Under the pieces are notes generated by a model. It was not told where the DNA came from, ran no database searches, and was given only the letters and a program-made list of their open reading frames with translations. Of a stretch of DNA of 64,000 bases, positions 46,971-59,330 are shown in pieces. Positions within the stretch are counted from its first letter, which is position 1; every line of letters starts with the position of its first letter. This stretch comes from Sclerurus mexicanus (taxonomy: Eukaryota; Chordata; Aves; Passeriformes; Furnariidae). The position numbers and the translations under genes are program-made. The stretch lies in assembly GCA_013396755.1 (NCBI GenBank), contig VWZF01007235.1, forward strand, positions 551,534-615,533, read 5' to 3'.

Positions 46971-49900
46971 TTCCAACTCTTGGGAATTTAATCGGGTAAA
47001 TACGCACAGATATCCCTCTCATCCCACCCTTGGATTGCTCCTGTTACAATTCTGCTGCCACACAGGCACTGTGTCCACCACAGAGTGGTCCAGAGAGAGG
47101 AGGACACCTGACAGTGCTCACACACAGCAAGCGTATCAGCGATCGGCTCAGATGGCTTCCTTCCAAATGTGCAATACAACCTAAATAAAATATCAAAGAA
47201 CTCCTCTCCCAGATAAATGGAGAGAATGGTGACAAAAATCACACAGCATTTTAGATGGCGGAATAAAAGACATTCCTCAGGTCTGACTTTTCCTGCTTCA
47301 CAGGGAAAAGACCCAGCATGATTGAGCAAAACGCAAATGGGAGTCGTTGCTTTCCCAGACGCTGATTTATTATTTAATACTAAAATACTATAAATAACAA
47401 ATCTGCAGAATCATCTAGCCAAGAAACGTAGGGATGCATGTAAAGAGCCCCACAGGCTCTCAGCAGGCTCTGCCAGAAGGCTGTCACCCAGCACAACCCG
47501 TGACGGGCTCTTCTCTCGGAGCTGTGACTTCCCAAGGTGCTTTTGTCTGTTCCACACCTGCCACGCGCTTCCAAGTGTTCCTGCCATTGCACTTCCCTCT
47601 CCTCCTAGGAAATGTTGCCCATAAACTGTAAGTTTTAATACATTATAGCTATGCCTTTGCCCAGAAGAGAAACAAGTGCACCAGACCATATTTTGAATGA
47701 AGGTCAGCCCAGGCAGTTGGACATTCCTTAAATTTTTATCCAGCAACTTACTGAAGGGGAATAGATGCACTTTGTGACCAGAGCTGCCACACAGTATGGC
47801 AAACGTTAAATAACAGCAAAATCACCTCGTTGAAGTTACAATGCGATGTAAGGTTCGAGCTTTTACTACATAATCCATTTTAAAGTACTCTTGGATATGC
47901 TGTTCTATGGTAAAATTGGATTTTTAGCAAAAATATAGCCCGAATACTCAGCATAACAGAATGTAATCACAGCAGTCAGTTTGCCATCTAAGATGTGATG
48001 CATCCTGGAGATCTTTTTTTGCCACTTGTCTTTTAAATGCAATTTTCTGTCCCACTCCGTTGAAGACACAGTTAAATCAATGAAATAAAAATAACACTGT
48101 AATATTATATCCTGTGGCAAAAGACTAACGTTGCTTCCAGTCAGTGGCTGTAAAAGTGATAAACCCAAACCAGATTTCATGTAACCAGGCAGGTCTTTGA
48201 TTGCCTTTATTCATATCTCTGCCTGTCTATGGAACAAGGCACTGACAGCACCCCCCAACCTTCACAGGGTCCAGATCTCACACACTTCCTTGCCTGCAGA
48301 GGAAAAGCCCTTTAGCAAAGAGCAACCACATCTCCAACTACAGGATAGCGATTTCAAGCCTTTTTAATTGCATTTTCATCCATTTCAGGAGGGTTTCTTG
48401 GTTTTCTTAAGCAACTTGACCTTTCACAAAACAGAGCATGTGTCTCCCCTTCAGCCTCTCCCACCCATGGCGAGGTGCTCCCAGCCACAGGTGAGCAGAG
48501 AACAGCCACTAAAACCAGGGATAAATGGCAACTATTAATGTGCAATTCTGAAGTCCCGCAAACACAGGGAGTGTCTCCTCGGCCATAACCGTACATGCAT
48601 CCGTCTGGGAGTAAATCAGATTGAGGGGGTATGAAAAAGCTTCTGGTGGATTATATGTAAGACGTGAAAAGCAATCATGCTGCTAGATATGGTAAAACAT
48701 AACCATAAAATAAACCCCCGAAAGCCTCAATGATTTGGCATTGATGCAAAGTGATTTTTTAATGTATGGTAGAAAATTATATTCCTCTGGCAAAAAAAAA
48801 AACCAACAACAAACCAACAATGCTGAGCAGTAGGATAAAAACACTGGGGGAAAAACAGCCCTGAGGAAAGACATGGACATCTCACCTCTGCCTAGCCCAG
48901 ACTTTCCAAATTATTTGCCTTTTTTGGAATTCAAACTTGCACATAATTCAAGAGGAGCTCATTCTGTGCTGTTAGGAGAGGGGATACAACAGGGCTCCTC
49001 ATTCATTTTTCAAAAGTGTCATATATGTGGACTTTCCAATGAAATCACGATTGTTTTAGGGCATAGACAAAATATTGTTCTTCATCTGCTGATAAAGTCA
49101 AAGTTGACCTGAGACTCATCAGCCTTTTGGTGTTCTGGTCTGTGCGTGGACTGATGTGAACTGAACAACCTGACTGCTGGTCTAATGAGACAAGTGAAAC
49201 ACATCGACCCTCGCAAGGAGGGGTAGGAAATGAAGTGGAACTCTTCAGAGGTTTGCTTGATGAAGAGATTACATGCAGCTGTCAATAACACCCCTTTTCC
49301 TTCTCCCCACACGCCCCGTGGTCCCAGATCACTCAGAGCAGCGTGGCAGGGAGGATTCTCCCAACCGAAGGGATATTGGCTTTATGCCCACTGTGAATAA
49401 TGGGCTTTGTCAGGAATGATCTATTTGAAAACCAAGCACTGCTCAGGGTTGTCTCTCAGACAGACACAACCACTTATGAGGCATCACGTTAGTGGGACTG
49501 AGGGCTGGAGATCCCAACGACGTGCCCCCACTCAGGGGCAGTTGTGTCTGTCCTTGGCTTGTGGCCACTGTCCCCAGCCAGTCTGGGGACAGAGAGTGAG
49601 CCACGGCCAGGACGTGCCACCCCAGCCATGGATCTTCATGGCCAAACCTGCACATCCCCACACTTGCCACCAGCTTTCCCATGGACACAGAGAACGAGGA
49701 CACAGTGAGTGGTTAAACTGCTTATTTCCTTCCCCAAAATCCTTTCACTAAAGGGACAACGACTCTCATGCTCAGCCTTCATCCATCCTGTCCTCGAGCT
49801 GCCCAGCGGGGATGGCCGGGGGAGCCCAGTTTAAAACCACTTGTCTTCTGTCCCACTTAGGTGTTTGTTCGTGCCAGCGCAAGCTCAGGGGGTTAATTAC

Positions 49901-52110
49901 TCAGCCTAAAAGACCCTTTTTGTAGGGACTAAAGGAGAAAAAAAAAGAGCTGCTAAGGGAAGAAAATAGTCGCTAAGACAAGGAAAGAGCTCCCAAGGGC
50001 CACTTATTTCTGCTGCCTGTCCTGCTGCTTTTTTTCATAACGCACATCCTCCCGTTCCCATCCGAGCCACATGTTCCTTCAGCCAGCGCTGGTGCTGTGG
50101 TTGTGCCCAGGGGCTGGCTCAGGAGGAGGGGGCGCCTGTGCTGAGCCCCGGTGGGTGACCCGAGCAGGGAGCTGCCTCCCAGCAGCTGCCCAGCCCGTAA
50201 CCCCGTGCCAGCTCCGCGGAGCAAACAGCTGCTGTCTGAGAGGGTTTGGGTGACGGGAGACGATTGCAGAGACTAATGTTCTCCCGGCTCGCTATTGACA
50301 CATGGGATGGGTAAATGAGATTTGCTTTGGCGTCTCATTCACTTCTCAATCCGTCTTCTCCAGTGCTTTTCTCCCCTCCAGCCTGGACACGGAAAGGTCA
50401 ATCAGTTTAATTACAGATGTTAGACACACACGTGCCATTTGCAGCTCCGAGTGTGCTCACACAGCTGAACCCTGTTGCACACTCCTATGACTTTGGCACC
50501 AAATATAGCAGCAACAGGCTTCTTTTGCAGTAAAGAAATCTCTCTACATCTCACTGGACTGATAACACAAGGAACGAATAGCTCAAGAGAAGTGAATTTG
50601 GTGATATTTCTGTACCAAGACTGTCAGAATATGCTACAACTATTGTTCAAGTTCACTGCCTTCCTAGATAAACACTGACATCTCTATTCTGCAGAAGTAA
50701 AATACAAGTGAGAGAAAGACTGAACTTCTCCACAAACCACACAATAAAGAATCCCCTGCTGCTGTTTCGGGGCAGAAGCTCATTTCTCAGTGGAGCAGGG
50801 GAGTCTGTGCAATCCTTCAACCCATGACCTGTACCAGAACCTCAATCTGAGGCAGCTTTGATGAAACCCTTCTCTATTTCTATAAAAACCTTGACATCCA
50901 CACAAGGTGACCAGAACAGGTCACCTGCTGCAAGGGCTGGCACTGAGATTTTCTGATGGCCAGAGAGTCTGTCTGACACTTTTCCACTGGTAGTTTTCTT
51001 GCTAATCACTGTAACATCACCCCAGAAGAAAACCCGGCTGCTGAGACAGGTAGTTTTGATGCCGCTCATTTCAGTTCTCTTCAGTTCTTCCCACATTCCA
51101 GACCATTTGAAAAGCACAAATTCGAGGCACAAATCCATTGAGGAGCTATAAATGGTAGACTGAGACTGGCATGTTGTTTCTATCCCTTTAGAGAAACCCA
51201 CAAAATCCTACAGGGCTCAAAACAAACACACAAATGCAACAAACAGCGGTTGCCTCAGCCTTTGGAAAGGATTCTGTAGCGTGTTCCAGGAACTCGTACT
51301 GCAGGATAAACTTCACTTTGAAATAAAGGACACTTTGTGATTTTTAATTGCCTCCTAACCTTTCATTAATTGGGCTTTATGCAGTGAGCAACATCACAAT
51401 AATAGGTCTGCAACCTCTGTGCAGAATGTAAATGGGCCACAATGAGGGGAGAGCACCTGAGCACGCCAGGCCGGGCAGTGCAGGATCTAATGGCTCATCC
51501 ACCACAGGAGAGACTTCCTAATTATCCAGTGGCCTTTGTTTCACTGGAATTACTTTCAAAGCAAGCAACAACTGAAAAGCGCTCCCCACACACCACAAAT
51601 TTTGGCATTTGCCCATGGGAGAGGCACAGAATGGCTCTACAAAGCGATGGCTTTCAGCAGCTCTGAAAAGTCACATTTTAAATTTATTCCCACGGTAATG
51701 AGCCTAGTGAACAGTTTTGTCAGAGAGATTTATTTGCATGCCTCACGTTTATGTTTTCATGTCATTTCTGAACTTCCCATAAACAATAGGCTTTATGGTT
51801 AATAAAAGCAATAATGCCAAGGGCAGGAATTCTGTTTATGGCCTCGGCTGTGTCTGTGCCACGACTGGGCAGGATGCTCGGCATGGCCCTGGCTGTGTCC
51901 TGAGCTCACCCCTCTCCACCTGCAATGCACGGAACCAGCAGGATGAGGCCACAAAATGTGAACTAAGGGCTTAAAAGTCACAGACCCTGGTTTTGGTGAG
52001 AGAAGGGAGAGTCCACAGCATGAGGATGAGAGGGCTGTGTCTCAGAAGGACTTTTGCAGCAAAAAGAAACAGCAAATCACAGTCTCAAAGGCAGAATTCA
52101 TCTCTCTGGG
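46971..52110. other. KCND3 intron 2 segment
   Basis: No gene was recognised. A G+C-rich patch lies at about 50040-50260. An A-run followed by AAC-rich DNA (48793-48822) is a simple repeat. A block at about 51340-51810 has low CpG and contains an octamer-type ATTTGCAT (51732-51739) and a SOX-type AACAATA (51782-51788). The 119-codon minus-strand frame at 50842-51201 is not low-complexity, but I recognise no homologue. Confidence 0.5.
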
Positions 52111-52332
52111 TTTGCTTGGATCTCAGGGAAAGGTTCTTCCCCCAGAGGGTGGTGGGCACTGCCCAGGCTCCCCAGGGCAGTGGGCACGGCCCCAAGGCTG
52201 CCAGAGCTTCAGGAGGGTTTGGACAATAGGACAGGGACAGGATGGGAATGTTGGGGTGTCTGTGCATGGCCAGGAGTTGGACTGGATGATCCCTGTGGGT
52301 CCCTTCCAGCCCAGGACATTCTATGACTCTCG
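52111..52332 (+). mobile_element. CR1 LINE 3' fragment, about 220 bp
   Basis: GGATCTCAGGGAAAGGTTCT, TCCCCCAGAGGGTGGTGGGC, GGCTCCCCAGGGCAGTGGGC, GGCCCCAAGGCTGCCAGAGC, GCATGGCCAGGAGTTGGACT, GGATGATCCCTGTGGGTCCC and GGACATTCTATGACTCT give the CR1 order of the GATCC..TGTGGGTCCC subtype, with an intact 3' end. Confidence 0.95.
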
Positions 52333-55300
52333 TCTAAGATTCCATGAGCCGCAGCTTTAGGAGCAAAATTTCTCCCTCTTCCATCTCAGTTCTCCTGCTT
52401 CTCGTGCCTCCCCACCACAAAACTCCAGTGCTGCATCGGAGCAGCTGTTTCCTGCATCCAAGCACAGCTGCAGGACTCACTTGGGGACCAGAAGCCTCTG
52501 GCACAGCCCCTGGGATTTGGGAGCAGCTGGAGCACAGGACCCTGCCCGCTGCCAGAGCCCCCACCGACCCCTCTGCTCTGCAGCACCAGGAGGGGCTGGG
52601 AGAGAACCCAGCCCCCCTGAGCATGTCCTGTGCACACCAATGGGTTTGACTCCCAAATTTTCAAGGTGAGGGTCTCAAAGCTCCCAGGAGAGCCCGCCTG
52701 AAGCTCCCCAAAATGGGGCTCCAGGTGGTAGGAGGGCTCTGGCACTGGCCCTGCCCAGAGGAGCCAGCAGCACCTGAGACCTCTCCCTCCTCTCCCCACG
52801 CTGGGCTGGCTGGAAATACTTCCCAGCAGAAACTTCTCATCTCTTGGGGTTTCCAGTGCCATTTGTTCTAATTCCTGTTGACGTTTCATTTCACACGCTA
52901 TTAAATGGCCCCCTTCAGAAGGATGAAACAGAAATTTGCTTTAGAAGAGGAGGTGGGGGAAATAACGTGTGCTTTAGGACAAAACAAGCTCCTGGTTTAT
53001 TTCCCTGATCCAGTTAACATAGCTGGTGGAAAGCATCCAGCGCTGCTGTGTTGGACATAATTCTGTATTTAGTGACAGTGGCAGCGAAGTCGCTAATGTC
53101 ACGCCACATGCTTCTGTGATTATTGCCATTTTTAAACCAGCCACACCGTTTCTACCCAAACTAATCTCTCCTTTTGTTTCTGAGCGGAGTTGAAAAGCCT
53201 CCTGCAAACAGCCAGGTTGGTACCTGCAATTAGACAATAGTGGATAATGGAAGGACGAGTGTAAGGGAACTGAAATGAATCATTTTTTTATGTGAGCAAT
53301 TGAGCAATGACATATTCTATCAATCACTTCTCTGCTGGGGCTGTGGAGTAAGCACGTCTCCTGACACGTTTCATACCTCTCTTTGAACAGTATAAAATGA
53401 CCTCAGGAGGTGGAACAAGGTGCTAAAGTTGGCTGTGAATCAATTCATGGGGCAAGGAGGGAGAGGGATGTCCTGCTCCAGTTTGGGGCACGAGGGTACA
53501 GAGGCTCCAAGAGCACCATAGTCAGAAAAAACCCACAAACTGATGTGAAAATACAGTGAGAAGGGCAACTATAAAAACACAGATTTCTCAGGCTTTCCGT
53601 GGGCTTTAACTCCCAACATGCTACATTTATCTTTCATGGTGATTAAAGCTCAGCAAAGTCATTAATAGTGAGACTTCCCTCCCTGTACCACGTTAAGAAA
53701 TAGACTTTTACACTTGTTTAAAGAAAATAATCCCCTTTCCCCCTTCTAAACCTGCTTTCATAGGGGAAATGCAATACTGAAGATGCTGTGAAGCAGTCCG
53801 TTTGTACACGGCTAACCAAGGGTTTAATGAGTACTCTAAAAATACAATTTATGGGGATTTACCGAGGCTGTTATTTGCAGAAATCCCACAGGTTCATGAT
53901 GGAAATATGGAAGCAGCTGCCGGGGGGGGGTGTCCCACAGCATCATCCTGTGGGCTGCAAACGGGGGGATGAAGGGACTGATATTTTCTCCATCCATAGC
54001 TGGGACAGAGGGACCCAGGACAGCCTGACTGGCTGAGCTGCCGGCAGCACTCTTACTCCCCCAGCCCATTTCCTGACTCCAGCTGCCAAAAAAACCCTAA
54101 AAACAACCCTTGGGAAAAACTCTTTTGAAGCCCTGAAGTATTTTGAGGATGATGTGAACTTCTACTTTGTCAATTTTTAAACTAGGATTATGTCATATAA
54201 TATCCTTAAGGATATTCCCCAGGGCCAGTCACTTTTACAGTGAATAATATCTAATCACCCATTTCTTCTCATATAATATACTACTGCCTTCTAAATTTGT
54301 CAATCTAATTAGCTCTTTCCCCTAACACTCAGTATGATTAAATCTGTATTAAAACTTTCTGTGCAGCGCAAGAGCAGACACACCTGAGCATTTTCTAAAT
54401 TTAGCCGAGGACAATATTTAATGGGTTATTTTTAATGGATGCTGGAATTGCTGCATAAATGAATTCTGATTTGAAGTTCCTCAGCCTCCTTATTTTTTTC
54501 CTCAGCTCCCTCAAATTGTATATCAAGCAGATCAGAAAGAATAATGGGGAAACCTACCTGGTACCATCCATCAAGGATCTTTCAGAACTAAATTAACAAT
54601 GAGCACTTTATGCACAAAGAGGAGGAAGAAACTGGATTTCTTTATACTTCAGCTTCATCATTTTAGGAGATGTGTCAGACTGGAGACATTTGGACTCATC
54701 TCACAGTTTCCATGTGCTTTAAACAGGGCAAACATAAGGGCTGGGAGCAATTCCTGAGGAGCCTCATGACTTACACATAACTTTGATCTGATTTTTAGGA
54801 AGAGCTGCACTAGAAATGCCTGTTTGTGTGTTGTGGAGCCATGACCTGATGCCAGGAGATGCTGCAATTTTCTCCAGGCTCAGGAAGCAGAACTCAGGGG
54901 TCACCTGGGTGGTGCAGGAGGAGCACAGCAGATGTTCCCCACCGAGGAGATCTCCTGGTAAAGCCACAGCTAGGCTGTCTCAGCCCCCGAGAGCAGCAGA
55001 GACTCAGGGCTGGTTCCCGAGCTGAGCAGGGAATTTAAATCGCTCAGCACAACTGGCTGCTAAAGAGGCAAAGCAGGAAGGATGGGAGACCTGACAACAT
55101 CAGCTCCAAGAAAAAGAAAGGGCTGAAAATCTGTAATGGGATCTCTTCCAAATCCTTTCAGTGTCATTCATTATTCAGGTAGCTGGGAAAGCATCAGGTG
55201 CTGCTGGGGGACTGCCTTCAGAAAACCCCACAAAAGCTTTTGTGTGCCTCTAATCTGAATATTTGCTGTTGCCACTGCAGGAATTTCTCTGAATTGTGCT

Positions 55301-55864
55301 GTGAGGGCTGCAAGTTGCTTCTTGGCCCATTTAACTCTACAGCCACCTCTTCCATTAGAGCCCACTGGCAGAAAGATAACCAATGCATCTTCATAACGAC
55401 AGAGGCAGCCACAGCACGAGACAATAAGGTTGTTTCTTATGGAGGATTTGAATTCCTTCAATTATCGTGCCTGAAGCCTCCCATTGGGGGAAGGGTGAGG
55501 TTTGGGATTACTTTGGAGCAATCAATTGTGCCTGATTGGTTATATTCAATAACACTAGATGGGAGAATCTTTTCTTCTTTCGGTTCCCTTCAGGCTATAC
55601 AAGCTCCAAGACTTGTAAAATCTCCGTGCCCCCTTCAGGGCTGTCACTTGAACGAAACAGAGGCACGAGCTGGAGAAAGAAGAAGCTAATATTCTTGGGT
55701 GTATTTAGGCTGCTTGCTCCTGAAAGAACAGTTTATCCTCACAGGTCAGCTGCTGAATTCAGAGAGCTGTGCGAGGCAGGTCAGTGCTTTGCAGGTGAAG
55801 AAATTGAGGCTCATGCTGGAAAGGGATCCAGGAGAGGGAATCACTTCTGCTCATGTTATAAAAG
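52333..55864. other. KCND3 intron 2 segment
   Basis: No gene was recognised. A run of nine or more G lies near 53923-53933. An AT-rich low-CpG stretch at about 54120-54600 contains a perfect 18-bp palindrome (54199-54216). A 163-codon frame at 55198-55689 has no recognisable domain. Confidence 0.5.
54199..54216. repeat. Perfect 18-bp palindrome
   Basis: AATATCCTTAAGGATATT is its own reverse complement. It sits in an AT-rich low-CpG block. GGATTA-like or dimer-binding sites are conceivable; no factor is implied by the sequence alone. Confidence 0.9.
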
Positions 55865-55955
55865 ACAAAGAAAGGATGTCCAAGGCCAGGCTGGAGAGGG
55901 AATCACTTCTGCCTGTGTTATAAAGGCAGAAGAAAAGGTGTCCAGGGCCAGGTTG
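55832..55955 (+). repeat. 62-bp tandem duplication leading into a CR1 copy
   Basis: Two adjacent segments, 55832-55893 and 55894-55955, share GAGAGGGAATCACTTCTG, then TGTTATAAA, then GTCCAAGGCCAGGCTG or GTCCAGGGCCAGGTTG. They differ by several substitutions, so the duplication is old. Its right half continues into the CR1 body, so the duplicated unit includes CR1 sequence (the GTCCAAGGCCAGG part). Confidence 0.85.
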
Positions 55956-56090
55956 GACGGGGTTTGGAGCAACCTGGTCTATGGAAGGTGACCCTGCCCA
56001 TGGCAGGGGGTGGGATGAGATGAGCTTTGAGGTCCCTTCCAACCCAAACCATTCCACGATTCTGTGACTCTCTTACTGTGCAAGACTAAG
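55872..56090 (+). mobile_element. CR1 LINE 3' fragment with internal duplication
   Basis: From GGATGTCCAAGGCCAGGCTG the CR1 3' body is recognisable; it is interrupted by the tandem duplication and resumes at GGCCAGGTTGGACGGGGTTT, GGAGCAACCTGGTCTATGGA, CCCTGCCCATGGCAGGGGGT, TTGAGGTCCCTTCCAACCCA and AACCATTCCACGATTCTGTG. The 3' end is intact. Confidence 0.93.
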
Positions 56091-58950
56091 ACTGAGTCCC
56101 AGTCAAGTACAGAAGGAGAGCAGGGAGGTGCCAGGAACCCACCCCTGGCCAAGGGACAAACCCATTCCCAGGGTGGATTCACTCTGCAAGCAAAATCCAG
56201 CCAAGCTGAAGTTTGACCTCCAAACGAATGAAGTTCTCATGACTAATTAAAATGCACTTTTTCACTCTCTTGTCTCAGGTAGTCAATAAGATAAACAAGG
56301 CCAGTGGAACACAAAGAACGGGCTTTGTGCGTTGTGGAGCCTCAACAATGCTTTACAGCATTAGATAGCAAACAAAAAGCTGAGCTGAGACTTTTATTTT
56401 TTTGTTTCTGGATAAATATGTGTTCCTCTGGCGTTACTTTTGGCATGGAAGAAAAGAAACATGTTTCTGCCTAAACAGAATGGCCAGAGGATTTAAAGCA
56501 GATCCTCATTAAAAGATTTGTAATCCTGTCCTTGGAAGGCACGTAGGAAAATGGCAATGCCTCAAAAAACGGCAATACGTTAATTTTTTTTTAACATAAT
56601 CCACTCCTGTTCAGCCAGACCTCCAACTCACATTTCATTTGAAGCACAGATGTGAGTTCAGACCGGTTTAAAATTCTACCTTGAACAGAAACACTTTGCT
56701 GACTTGAGGCCACAGCTATGAGCTTACTCTCCTCTCCAGGACTTGTGGCTGACATTAAGAACTCCTCCAAATCTCTAAACCTCTTACTGGCTCCAAGCTT
56801 ATTAAACTTCCGAAAAGTCTTCCCTAAGAAAATGTTATTTTTCCTCTTCATTCCCACCTCTGATCAAAATTGTCACACCTAAGGCAGAACAACCCTTTAA
56901 ACCAAAACCAGGTAACATTTTCAGGTGTGTTTCTTCATTACCCCTAAAATCTGTTTGGGGCAGGGAAAAGAATTGTTCTTTTGGAGCGAAACACGGACTT
57001 TTGGAAGCCGTGGTTGCTCTGCCTGGGAGAACAAGGCACCAGCTCGCTCCATGCTGAATCACCAAGCACTTAAGCACATATTCCACTTAGGTGGGTGTTT
57101 AAATCCTGCTGCCTTTAGCACAGCACCTCCCTCCCAGGTTGTGATACAGGGTGGTTGAAGCACCAGCTTTGCTGTGCTCTGCTCTCCAGCTCAGCCCTTC
57201 CCTGGTGAACTGCCTAAGACGGCACCAAGAGCCAGCCAGAGAAAGTTGCACAAAGTAATACCGTGGTCTCCCCAAGGAAATTAAAGTGGCCACGCTGGAG
57301 CCAGATTCTGCGATGGAGAATGAAAGATGCTGCATCACCAGTGAAGTGGAAGAGATTGTGAAATAGGGCTGTGCTTTTGCAGCTCATGCCCAAGCTGAAG
57401 CTCTGTCGTATCTCAGGGTAACCTCCCAGCCTGCTCCTGTGTTTGCTTTGCAAAGGAAAGGAGGACACACACACACGAAAAATAATGAAAAAAAGCTTTT
57501 TTTTTCTCTTTACTTAAGTGTCACCTGAAGGTTTAAATTTAGTAATTAAAAGTCCCTCTATGCTTCTGCATGAATTTTTAAATATAGTCATTAAAAATGA
57601 AATAAACCCTTAGCATGATCCACCTTACATAACTTCCTCCACAATTTAAAAATAACTTGTACAACTTTCTAGTACTCCGTGTGCATCACAGCAATTAGAG
57701 AGAGGCAGGTAACGCAGAGCTCATCTCTCATCCCATCCCTCACCCACATCCTCCTTTCCAAGAGCTTTTAGCCCTGGAGCACAGGATCCCCACGGTGGAA
57801 GGGCTAACACAGCTTTCTGTGACACCCCCAACCCCTCTGCACCCCAAAACCCAGCCCTGACTCCCCCCCTCACCCCAGCTGGGCGCAGGAGGCTGAGATT
57901 GTTCCTCGTGCCATCACCTGACAGCTGCAGCTGCACATCTGGATTGTGGGGATCTGCTTGCCCTCCTGCACGTGGAAGCTCCCTACTTCCTGCAAGCACA
58001 TTCATGTTTTAAGGAGCTCTTGATGTCTGGAGCTAAAAGGAGCAGAGCTCTGCATCACAGCCTGGCTCCTGACTAACTGAATTACTAGAGAACCCTAAAT
58101 CTTATGTTATTCTGGTCCAATAAATATTAAAGGCAGGGGAAAAGCTCATTAAAAGCCCCGAGGGTATAAACACAAAACGGAGCTATCTTTGTGTTTGTGC
58201 TGAAATCACACAACGCATTAATAGCGCTTCGTAAAATCCTCCGTGTCTCGGTCTCTGCAGCCGAACCCTCTGCTGGGAACCACGGGAGGACACAGTCTCA
58301 GTGCTCTCCTGCTCCACATAAAGCTCCTGAGCAACTCTCAGGAGCAGCCAAAAAAACTGGGAGCCACTAAGAATTGCAGAGTGGAAAGAAATGACCGTGT
58401 GAGAATGATAAATGCGGTGGAAAATAAGGAGGGCAAGGATATATATCAACATAGGTACATAAATCATGGAGATGCATGATGAATTTGTTATGCCAGCTCT
58501 GCCTGTTGAACTGTTAAAGCAATGCTAAAATATGATTGAGGCACATGTGAGAAACTCCAGGCGAGTGTCCCAGGCCTCCATCCCTGTCTGGAGTAAATGA
58601 TTACAGCTGTACTCACCTAAGTTTACATTAAATTAGGATCTAGCCAGTTTTAGCTACAGAGAGAATTATTACTGAGCATACATCAGGCAGAGCATCATCA
58701 GGGAGTCGGGCATGCATTTATTCTCTATTTCCCAACTGTATTCCATCCCAAGTTTATCTACTGGTTCAAGCTTTCTTCTCCTAAACATACACACGCCTGC
58801 TGCGGGCGTGCAAGGAAAATCCAGGGGAAATTCATCCCAGTGAACCAAACAGGGGCAGGAGCAGGGACCAGCAGGCAAAGGAGAGTGGCAGGGCACAAGG
58901 AAACGGGGCCAGGAACTTGAGACCCCTCCAGGGGGGAAGAGCAGCAGCCC
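56091..58950. other. KCND3 intron 2 segment
   Basis: No gene was recognised. A short CA run (57468-57476) and a T-run (57498-57506) are the only simple repeats noticed. The open frames have no family signature. Confidence 0.55.
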
Positions 58951-58954
58951 TTGG

Positions 58955-59330
58955 TGACCTCACAGCCCTGCAGGAGCTGGCTCCATGAGTGATTTTTCCA
59001 TGAGGATCCAGGTTGGATGAGTCCATGGAGCAACCTGGGCACCTCTGCCCTGCTCCAGCTGCTGGAGGTGATTCCGTGTGTGTTTTCCCATGAGGATCCA
59101 GGTTGGATGAGCCCAGGGAGTTCACCCTGCCCTTGGCATTGCTGCTGCCCTGCTCCCGCTGCAGGAGCTGACTCCAGGAATGCTTTTCCCACGTGGATCC
59201 AGGCTGGATGAGCCCCCCTGACCCCAATCTACCTTGGGCAGCCACGCTGCCCTGCTCCAGCTGCTGGAGGTGACTCCACGTGTGTTTTCCCATGAGGATC
59301 CAGGTCGGATGAGCCGCTGCCTTCCGTCCC
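58955..59330 (+). repeat. Minisatellite, about 101-bp unit, roughly four copies
   Basis: Copies are marked by GGATCCAGG(T/C)(T/C)GGATGAG, with GGATCC at 59004, 59094, 59195 and 59296 (spacing 90, 101 and 101 bp). Between them recur CCCTGCTCC(A/C)GCTGC(T/A)GGAG and GTGTTTTCCCATGAG. Sequence divergence between copies is moderate. The repeat keeps a minus-strand frame open with the recurring words SWSQLLQ and GLIQPGS, which should not be taken as a gene. Confidence 0.92.

Noticed and set aside
50842..51201. 119-codon minus-strand frame that is not low-complexity
   Set aside because: No recognised homologue, no splice signals judged convincing, and an open frame of this length is expected by chance in 128 kb of two-strand sequence. 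A protein search would settle it.
55198..55689. 163-codon + strand frame in the large intron
   Set aside because: No domain signature; it overlaps the 55218-55424 and 55171-55461 minus-strand frames, a pattern typical of stop-poor non-coding DNA.
58758..59293. Two minus-strand frames (144 and 153 codons) with repeated S-W-S-Q-L-L-Q words
   Set aside because: The protein repeats simply mirror the ~101-bp DNA minisatellite; there is no sign of a gene.
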